This document shows positions 52,172 to 61,488 of a stretch of DNA of 64,000 bases, in pieces. The notes beneath the pieces are model-generated. The model was not told the origin of the DNA, did no database searches, and saw only the letters and a program-made list of their open reading frames with translations. Position 1 is the stretch's first letter; the number at the start of each line of letters is the position of its first letter. Source of the stretch: Cucumis sativus (taxonomy: Eukaryota > Streptophyta > Magnoliopsida > Cucurbitales > Cucurbitaceae); NCBI RefSeq assembly GCF_000004075.3, contig NC_026657.2, positions 32,660,732 through 32,724,731 on the forward strand, given 5' to 3'. The translations under genes were made by a program, and so were the position numbers.

Positions 52172-54532
52172 GTTGGTGTCTTATGTGATACGTCAGTCAA
52201 ACACATATATAACCATACTATAAACATTTGGATTATATGTCCTAAACCCTATTTAAAACTCAAAACAATTTTTTTAGAACTAAAACAAATATTTTGTTTT
52301 TAAAAATTAGACTAAAAAAATCAAATTTTACTTCAACAAAACAGAAAAACTAAGGTAAAATAATTGTCAAATAAGAACCATTAACTAAATAGACAACACG
52401 TACAACAACAAAATTTTCAGTAATGATAAAGGAAAAAAAATTATTTTTCAAATAATTATAATCCAAAATTTTCAAGAAATGTAAAATTTCATTTAATAGG
52501 ACAAGAAATTATGAACACCAGTTTCCAATTTTGACAATTGATGAAAGTATTAGAAATTGAAAGTTGTCTCCACAAACCAATCAAATTTTTCATTCAAAAA
52601 TGTTGAATTTATAATTAATGCTTCTCATTGATACAATTTTTTTAATTCAACTTATTTAATTTGAGTTTTCTTGCTATGTTATTGTCGATATTATACGAAA
52701 AATTATCTTAAATGATAAAATTGCTAAAGATATTTACAAATATAACAAAGTTTTTACTGTCGATTAGTGATAGACATCAATAAACATTTATAAGTGCTTA
52801 TCAACATCTATTAATGGTCTATCGGTTATCCTCTCTGTTCTTTTAGTTTAGTGTTATTTATCAAGCTCTTAACAAATTCAATAGTGATTTAACAAATATA
52901 ATGTAAAAAAATTTATAAGAATTACTTCGGAGTATCACTTGAATTTTCAAAACGACTTAACAATGCTAAAATATAAGTTTATAACTCATAGCCTTCCAAA
53001 AAGCACAAATAAAAATCTCATTCTAATAGACCATGTTGTAAATATCGTTTTATCACTACTAGATCGTAAGAATGTAAAATATTTATAAACTTCGTCATAT
53101 TTTTAATCTTTTTAAAGATGATACTGTATACTTCATTGTTAGTTTTAATAAAATAAAAATAGTATTTAAACATTGAAACAAAAAAAATAGAAGAACAAAA
53201 TGAAAAAGAGAGGAAATAAATTTTCAAATATATGTAAATTTTATATATTAAATAAAAAATATGTAAGTTAAATTTTAATTAGCAAGATTATGTTTAAAAA
53301 CAATTTTTTAATTCTTTTAAAGTTGATTAGATTATCATTTGATTTCTTATAGATAATCATTTGATTTCTTTAAATTTAACATCGATTTGATTTCGAATTC
53401 ATCACCTTACAAATATTTTTTCAAACTTAAAGTTTGAGAACTAAAATTATATATACAAATTTTTCTAAAAGTTATATTTTTCAAATTTCAAGTAAAGTTT
53501 GAGATCTAACATATTTAGTATCGACCTCATCAATTTGTTAACCATGTCGGATTAAGGATGAGGACCAAAAGAGTTACTTTAAAAAAATACGAGAATTAAA
53601 ATAAATGTTAATACTTAAAAGTATGGAGACCACAAAAAATAACTAAGTTTAAATTAGATTTAAAGAACGGTATCTTATGTAGAAATATTTTCTGTCAAAT
53701 GAACACAACTAAACTAACCTAAAGTTTCACCATCTCTCTATAAATTTGTTAGATGCATAATTTTCACGAAGCTTACATTAGTTCTCGTTTTGATATTTAA
53801 GTTATAAGGGTGTTTGGCTATGATAGATAAGTGAAGAATAAATGTAATGTTATGGATATAATAAAAGTTCAATCGAATGTTACCTGTATGTATGAAGATG
53901 TAACATTTCTCTCGAGTTGTGTACTCACAATGATAGCATTCTCCTATAGGAGGCTCGAGACTGATCATGACCATTTGTTGTAGAATTACTAATTTGTAAA
54001 CTACATTTGGTCTTTGGAAACTCTTAAATTGAAATCCTTTTCAATTTTTTTTTGTTTTGCATGCTTTTGTATTTTTCATCCGTCTTCTTAATTAAAATTA
54101 AAAAGTAAAGAAAAAGAGAAAAATGAAAGTTCTATTTAATATTTCAAACATTTGATACAAATAACAAGATCTCCATAATCCCCACTTTTCGGAATATCCA
54201 CTTGATATCATGATCGTACTTGAACAAGATTTGTTCTATATAGGTTGTATGATTGCGTTCTTGAGTTCTAATAATAAGCACGACATCAAAACTTCGATGC
54301 AAACAAACCCATCAGATAGCTTTTCAAACCCATCAGATAGCTTTTCTTTCTTTCTTTTTTTTCTCCTTTCCTTTTTTCTTTTTCGGTAATAACAAAAGCA
54401 AGAGTTGAAGATCGTACTGTAGGATTTGCAGCAACAGAAACTGTACAGAAGAATTAGATAACCTCTTTCTCTTCGAGATTTAGCACCATACAGTAATCCT
54501 ACCCAGATTAGGCCTCCTCAAGAGAACCATAA
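52172..54532. other. Intergenic spacer between the inverted copy and Aladin
   Basis: AT-rich DNA without a recognised gene. A 21-bp tandem pair (AAACCCATCAGATAGCTTTTC) sits at 54305-54346, followed by a pyrimidine-rich run to about 54384. The last 100 bases or so are probably the 3' UTR of Aladin. Confidence 0.55.
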
Positions 54533-57500
54533 CTAAGGAACCACATGAGAGCGGAATATCAGAGGATAGGTACAGCAGAATCCACTGCTCCAACACTGCA
54601 GAATTAGTGGAAACAAACATCGCAGTAAATTTTGAAGTGAAATAAGATGAAACAAAAACAACATTCTTGTACGGTTTCATATGTTTCGATTTTATAAATA
54701 CTGGCATTCATAAAAGCCAAGGGATTCTTTTGAAACATACCACTGAAAGCAAAGGTCCTTGCTTCAACTTGCCATGGAAAGAAAATGCAACTGGCTTTGG
54801 ATTGTCTCCGGGTCCTCTAATAAAGCCACTGCACAAAAATCAAACAATTGCACGTGCAGGTCAGTTGAAATTCCATGTTAGTTGAGTTGATGGAGTATGA
54901 TGTCGATAACTCTCACATTAAGGATGGACAAATCAGGGGTGTCCTTTTAACGTCATATACTGCGATCAGACCATTAGATAATTTGTCTCCCTCCTTGAAA
55001 GAAACAGCCAGTCGCTCTCCTGAAGCATCCCAAGCTATCTTCTCAATTCCTTGACTGAAAGGATAATGCACAGTTGTCAAATTTTTATGGCTAACAATCT
55101 TGGTCATGTAAAAGATGGGCAACTAACAAATGAAACGTATATACCTGTTCGTCGAAGTAGTGATCTCTGGTAAGTCGACAGGTAACAGATGTGCAACTGA
55201 AGACAAAAATCATTGAGAACGCATCAGATTTACAAACAGTAACAACAACTGAAGGTCCACATTAATGGCTAGCGCACATTTTGCAATTTTATTGAAGGTA
55301 AAAATAGATTCATCACGTTAACCAGGCAACATCTGCAATAAAAATATCATCCCTGTAGGGGTATTAGGTGGAGACACGAAGTTAAATGAACATTACTCAA
55401 CACCTTGCATAATGCACCTGAATCCAAACTGGGAAAGAGTTCCAAGTGATGACATTATCACAAATCATTAACATTAACCTAATTCATTAATTCGCTATTG
55501 AGAAATTACATTTCTGTCACAAATCCACTGTATAACATGGCATTGGCACAAATACGGTCAAAGCAATTCGTATACCTAATGACGGAGGCTTAGATGCAAA
55601 GTGAATCGAACCCAATACTGAAGAACCAGAGAAAGCAAGCAGTATCATTCGTCCTTCAGGATCCCAAATTGCTCCCTGATATCATGACATTGATTAGTGG
55701 ATACAAGTAAAAAAATCAACTCATAAAAAACTTCATTAATTACAGTGGTGACTAGAAAAAAGATTGCTGATAACTATAAATTTTAACTTAACTGGCAAAA
55801 GTGAGAACCAAATAAAAGAATAAGTTTCGTGCAATGTGTAGTTATTATGTCAGGACAATTCTTGAATACTTAAACTAATAACGAGATGGAAGGCTTAAGA
55901 GAAGGGGCGAGCTAATAATGAAATTTCTGATGCTATATCTGCCATAGTTAGAACTTTATCCTTATACAGTTATGGAATTCAATATAATTAGTATTCACTT
56001 CAACTACTATATGTGAACAAATGGATTAAGTGGATCGTGTGTTGCATTTATACTACATCCTTGTCTATTTTCCTTATGACAAACTGAAGTAAATTGGAAG
56101 CGTCTGCTATCTGCCTGTCTATTTTTCATTATTTCAATTGAATACCAAGCATTTTTTCCTAGACCAAAAGAGTGACCGAGCTAGAGAAAAGGACAGGGAC
56201 ATAGAGAGAAGGGAAAATCCCTGGGCAAGATAAAATAAATAAAACATAATTTTTTTTCTCTGTACCGTGACAAAACCACTTGTTGAAGACCATTGTTCAG
56301 ATGTCCATGAGTTCGTTTCCCAAAGATAAAATGTTCCATCGCTGCAAAATAAACGGCCTTATATACGCAGAAAAAAACAGACCTGTGTAACAAAATTCAC
56401 AAGACAGTTGGTTAGTACTTACAATTTTGCAGCAAAAAAGTAATCTCCAGTAGGTGACCACTTGATTGTTGATACACACCCTAATCCACGCCTAATAGGT
56501 GTTCCCAACCCTGGAAAGTCTCAAAAGTCAAAGGAAATCTTAAAGAAATATGGGAGGGAGGGAGGGGGGGCAGGAGATAAATATTTGAAACTATAAAAAG
56601 TAATTTAATTAATCATCTGGTAAATAAGATGAGAAACAAAATAAAATAATCAGGCAAGTCATGTATTGTTGATATATTACTAACGAAAGCATTTTCCGTA
56701 TCACTAGTACTATTCTTAAAAAAAACATCTACTTATCAATGATAACTAAGAAGATTAGTCTTTAACATACCTTGAGCCACATCCCAAATGGTAAAAGAAG
56801 AGCTCTCATAAGTAGCAGATGCGAGATATGTGCTAAGGAGTTAAAGGAAATCTCTAGTATCAGGTTGAAATACTTCAGTGAGGAGACAACAGAAAAAGAA
56901 CAATAAAAATATAGCAAGTAAAATATTGTCAGCAAGTATAATCAAAGAAAATCATTTGATGAATTCTTCCACAGAGAAAGGGGTTTGCACTATCATCCAA
57001 CCATCAATTCAACTATCATGCAAAGGACTAAAATTTGTTAATTGATTTGGATATCTTCCATCCGGACTCCATGACAGGGCACTAATCTGTTCATCATGGC
57101 TTCGAAGAAAATCAACTAGTGTATATCGAACCCCGGAGCCTCTTGAGAATGATCCTAAGAAAGACACAGCACCAGGTCTCACGGAAGCAGCATTTCCAGG
57201 AAAAGAAGCAGCCCATATACAAATTCCACCTCTGAAAGAACATTCAGTCCAGGGATTTCAAGTCAAGTTAAAATATAATGCTAATGTACAGCAAACATTC
57301 TTGTGAGAAATGATTTTATCCTGTTAAGTTCTAAGATCTATAGTGCTTATTTTATATGATAAGATTGCAGCTCTAGGGTACTTGCTTGCATGCAACAGAC
57401 AGAGTCCTCCCGCCGTTTGGTCTCCACTCAAGAACTTTAACATCTCTTTGCAAGTCATGGGTCAAAATACAAGGGTCTTTTCCTTCTGTCCAGAGAGTAA

Positions 57501-59142
57501 AAAAAATCCATATTATTTGCTAGAAATTGAACAAGTAATTTTTAGATGAAATGAATTAATGCAAGTTCTATATACAAACAAAAATATCAGAAAAACAATA
57601 AACCTACTTCTATATATCTACACAAAAATAAAGATTACAAAATTTTAACCAAATCATACAGTGAACTAGATTTGATGACCTGCGTTTTCATAGTCACGAA
57701 CAACAACTTGATTCGTCCCAGATATGAATGCAATAATATGCTTGTGCTGGTGCCAACTCACTCCTTGAAGATATTCGGTTGGTAAGTATTTTACCTGTAA
57801 AATTGATTAGTGAGCACGAGGCGCTTAACTTTCTTTCACAAGTTATAAAGCATATACTTTGATTTTGGAATGCACAATGCAGCCAATTTATTAAACTTCG
57901 CTTGATCTGCATATTTAACAACTTCAGAACTTCAAAGTAAATAGATTTATTGTCATTCCAAGGCTATTCTTTTTATGTTAGGCCAGACCATGAACTTGTA
58001 GATGTATTATATGCTTAGTCGTGAATATAATCCCCATAAACGCCTCACACAGATAGCAAGATGCCAAGTCAAGTTTCCAAGGTTCAACTTCCTCAAGAAA
58101 TGCCGCATATAGATATCAAACTTTTTATTCATGCAAAAGAATAAGGGGAAAAATGTCGAACCTCCTTAAAATTACAACGGAGGCATATTCAAATTTCATA
58201 TTCTGTATTCGACCTTGTTGAACTCCAACAAACATAATGAATTAAGAACTTCAAGGCATCATGAACTTCAAAATTTTGTTTACAAAATATGTAGGGTAGG
58301 TCTTTTCTCTTAACAATAGGCAACAAAATTCAATGAAATTTGCTGTGCGGAAATTCTTACAAATATTCCTTAACTAACAATTTTCTACTCGTGTTATACT
58401 GCCTTAGCTGTGAATCGTATTGAACACAATCTAGGATTTCGAGTGCCTTACAAAAAACGATATTGAAGGATTCTTCTTCTTCTCTTTTTTTTCCTTTAAT
58501 GGAAAAGTTGTCTATGCTACAGCCTAGATGTTAGGAAGCGGGTAAGGGAATGCCACGAAGTCAGGAAACTGGTGTACCAGTATTTAGAAATGCTTCTCAA
58601 TCACATTACTCGTTATCAACAAATATGAAACTTACATCATTAGGACGCAAAAGACGGTTGACGGAGCCCTCAATGAATCCCTGCAAAGATGCAATCACAC
58701 CCTTCCGTTGAATAATTTCCCCATTTACTTCATCATTCCTAGGCTCATTCTTCGGTTCAGGAGTTGGCGACACCAAAAAATCGGACTGAAATGGAACAGG
58801 ACTAAACACCATACCCTGTTAAACACCACAACCACAAAGTCCAAATTCCAATTTCCAATTTCCATAAACAAAAACATCGAGCCTGAAGAACATCAACCAT
58901 AAATTTCAATTATCATTACTCACAAGGATTTTCCCATAAGTATCGTTCGCCCGATCATCAGAAAGGCAATCGGCAGTAACTAAATAGCAACAAGTTCACA
59001 AAAAAAAATTGATGATCAAAATCATTGAAAAAAAGAACACTAGAACTTCACAAGTGAGAAGCAAAGTAAGATTTCGATACTAACTGAGGTCGCGATTGAT
59101 TTCGCAGATAGTAACAGATCCAGGAGGGGGAAATGAAGGCAT
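54533..59142 (-). CDS. AAAS: Aladin, WD-repeat nucleoporin
   Basis: This is the plant Aladin homologue, a nuclear pore complex subunit. The exons are 59085-59142, 58924-58979, 58636-58815, 57680-57794, 57386-57485, 57055-57231, 56771-56829, 56423-56510, 56266-56341, 55576-55675, 55145-55196, 54917-55054, 54741-54828 and 54533-54595. They join in frame to 449 aa, the family length. The N-terminus reads GSVTICEINRDLITADCLSD and then GMVFSPVPFQ. WD-type blades include SALSWSPDGRYLASATYESS with a following TIWDV, KWSPTGDYFFAAKFDGTFYL, and IAWDASGERLAVSF with LIAVYD. The C-terminus has GFIRGPGDNPKP and CCTYPLIFRSH. Intron 6 (56830-57054) appears to be AT-AC, U12 type; intron 5 (57232-57385) is GC-AG; the rest are GT-AG. 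The PORR gene starts about 1.1 kb upstream on the opposite strand. Confidence 0.95.
56830..57054 (-). other. AT-AC (U12-type) intron in Aladin
   Basis: The exon ends GATGGAAG, the intron begins ATATCCAAAT (U12 donor consensus RTATCCTTT), and it ends TTTCCTTTAACTCCTTAGCAC. TTCCTTTAAC matches the U12 branch-point consensus TTCCTTRAY and lies about 11 nt before the terminal AC. Joining gives GGA AGA TAT CTC, i.e. the conserved DGRYLAS. No GT donor is available near the exon end, and using the nearby AG acceptor would break the frame. The length is 225 nt. Confidence 0.85.
57232..57385 (-). other. GC-AG intron in Aladin
   Basis: The donor reads TGCAA|GCAAGTA and the acceptor TTCTTTCAG|AGGTGGAATT. 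Joining gives A-C-K-G-G-I-C-I-W, matching the family segment ACRGGICIW. The nearby GT (CAA|GTACC) would shift the frame. GCAAGT is the standard GC donor context. The pseudogene copy keeps the same donor. Confidence 0.82.
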
Positions 59143-60228
59143 TGTAAGGGAAATTCAAAGCCCTAAATGGATCAGATGAGTAAATTCCTGCCCAATTCAG
59201 CTCAAGAACTGATTCTGATTTCTGGGGAAGTTCTTGGATTGTTTGAATTGTGCACCGGATTTTCCCGCCTACTCTTTCGGGGCCGTAGGAGGATTTTCCA
59301 GTGAGATACTGTTTTAGAACTTTCTGAGAAGATTGAAATTAGGGTTTATCGAGGGTTTATGGGCATCTATTGAAATGTAAGATCGAAAATATAAAGTTAG
59401 AGCAGTTAATCTAACAAAGGTGTGTTATTAACGTTGATCCGCCAAACTCAATACCTTACATAACATAAAATTAAAACTAAGTTGCTTTCGAAAAAATCGT
59501 TAGCTCAATTTTTATAGTGTCGTACGGTCGACTTTTAAGGTAGATGTTCTCTATGCTAGTTGAGATACAATTATATATGATAGTTATACAATTTCAAATA
59601 TTATAAATTTTGTCAAGTTGAAACAAGTACCCTTTCAAAACCATTTGTTTAGTTTTGATCTCTTTCGTGGTTTTGCTATTTATCCGATGTAAAAATAAGC
59701 ATTCTTTTAAGTTCTTAATTATTTCTCATAAGCATTTTTTTTTTTTTTTTGTAATGATCCTTGAGGGTTCGAGCTTGTGTCCCTTATTTCATTCTATCTA
59801 TAAAACGAAGATAAAATTTGTCAAATTTAATGTACATGAATATAAGGGTTCAAATATCTAACCCTCTAATCTGAAAACAAAAATCATACACCTATTATTA
59901 ACTTCAAGGTAGAGTAAGATAACAAATTTTGTAAAGACCTTTATTTCTTGACGTGAGTTGAAAGATAATAAATAAAAAAATTGCATCAAATGATGAAAAC
60001 GTTTTTAAATGCGCTACTTTTGTAAATTAGAAGTTACAAAAATACTATTTTGGAAGGTGTCCATATAAATATTATGAAAAGAGTGTATATTTGAATAATT
60101 AGAAAAGATGATGGTCAGAAAAATAGAACATAAAATCTAACGGACCAAAGAGCACATTATGGGCACAATTCTGGCCTTCTTCTTGTTTTCAAGTTCTAGG
60201 TGAGCACAATACATGTACGATTTCATCG
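59143..60228. other. Divergent promoter region between Aladin and the PORR gene
   Basis: The two genes point away from each other here. No coding exon is visible. The middle (about 59560-60080) is AT-rich with a 15-base T-run near 59740. I name no specific element. Confidence 0.5.
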
Positions 60229-61488
60229 ATGAGGTATGCAATTTTATTTGAATCCCCAATTTTTCTTTCAAAACCTACTTTTTCCAGAATCCCATTTGGT
60301 CCCTTCAATCATTTCTGTCAAAAAAGATGGAGAAAGCCAATAGTGAACGCTCAAACTCGGTTAGAAGACAGAACAAGGGACCTCAAGCTCGACAAACTCG
60401 CAACCCAGCTCAAAAAATTTAGGGTCATCCTCAAACTCTACGAGCTCATGAACAATCGGAAACGCGGCCCTTTCGTCTCCTTACAAATCATGTCTCGTTG
60501 GAGAAACATTGTTGGTGTCAGAATCGGAATTGGGGAGTTTCTTCATAAGTACCCCCATTTGTTCGACTTATTTCCTCATCCGGTAAGGAGGAATTTATGC
60601 TGTAGAATCACTGGAAAGATGACTGCCTTGATGAAACAAGAGGAGAATGTTATTAACGATATGGAAATCGAGACTGTACAGCGATTGAAGAAGTTGCTAA
60701 TGATGTCTGTGAATGGGACTCTCCATGTTCATGCTTTGAGACTAATCAGCAGGGAATTGGGGTTGCCTGATGGGTTTAGAGAATCGATTCTTGAGAAGTA
60801 TTCTGATGATTTTAGATTGGTTGATTTGGAGATTGTTGAATTGGTTGAGAAACATAAGAATGGAGCTATTGCTGAGGTTGAAAAATGGAGGGAGAGAGAG
60901 TTTAGAGAGAAATGGCTGAGCGAATTCGATGTCAAATATGCATTTCCTATCAATTTCCCAACTGGGTTTATAATAGAAGGTGGTTTTAGAGAGAAACTGA
61001 GGAATTGGCAGAGGCTTCCATATACACAGCCATATGAGAAGAGACAAGGCTTTGGTCATCGTTCTTCTGGGGGGGTTCAGCGCCATGAGAAGCGAGCTGT
61101 GGCTGTACTTCATGAGCTTTTGAGCTTGACTGTGGAAAAGCTGGTTGACGTGGAGCGACTTGTCCATTTTAGGCGTGATTTCGCCATTGAAGTCAATATC
61201 CGCGAGCTTCTACTGAAGCACCCAGGAATATTCTACATATCAACCAAGGGGACCACCCAAATTGTTTTCCTTAGAGAGGCTTATGCTAAAGGGTGCTTGG
61301 TAGAGCCTAATCCAATATACATTGTTAGAAGGAAGATGCAGGACCTTGTTTTGTTGGGTCGCCGACACACGAAGCAGTTGGAATCATCCATGGAAATCAA
61401 GGAGAATGACAATGCAACCGAAAATGGAGACTGGCTATCTAAAAGTGAAGGAAGTTGGGTCTTGCCAATACTACAGGGCTTCGATTGA
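60229..61488 (+). CDS. PORR-domain protein, WTF1-like organelle RNA-binding factor
   Basis: PORR proteins bind organellar RNA and help splice group II introns in mitochondria or plastids. This is a single uninterrupted 419-aa frame without introns, as is common in the family. The N-terminus (about residues 1-38) is rich in Arg, Phe, Ser and Pro with few acidic residues, which fits a targeting peptide and is more likely mitochondrial. The PORR domain runs from about residue 50 to 365: DLKLDKLATQLKK, then SLQIMSRWRN, GEFLHKYPHLFDLF, RELGLPDGFRESILEKYSDD, and near the end LLLKHPGIFYISTKG with VFLREAY. The tail after about 385 is acidic and variable. A closer ATG upstream (about 60212) is out of frame. 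Which WTF/RPD1 subgroup it belongs to is not settled. Confidence 0.9.
   Translation: MRYAILFESPIFLSKPTFSRIPFGPFNHFCQKRWRKPIVNAQTRLEDRTRDLKLDKLATQLKKFRVILKLYELMNNRKRGPFVSLQIMSRWRNIVGVRIGIGEFLHKYPHLFDLFPHPVRRNLCCRITGKMTALMKQEENVINDMEIETVQRLKKLLMMSVNGTLHVHALRLISRELGLPDGFRESILEKYSDDFRLVDLEIVELVEKHKNGAIAEVEKWREREFREKWLSEFDVKYAFPINFPTGFIIEGGFREKLRNWQRLPYTQPYEKRQGFGHRSSGGVQRHEKRAVAVLHELLSLTVEKLVDVERLVHFRRDFAIEVNIRELLLKHPGIFYISTKGTTQIVFLREAYAKGCLVEPNPIYIVRRKMQDLVLLGRRHTKQLESSMEIKENDNATENGDWLSKSEGSWVLPILQGFD

Noticed and set aside
60729-61167. Two long minus-strand frames inside the PORR gene
   Set aside because: They are antisense shadows of an intronless coding region whose plus-strand frame is fully family-like.
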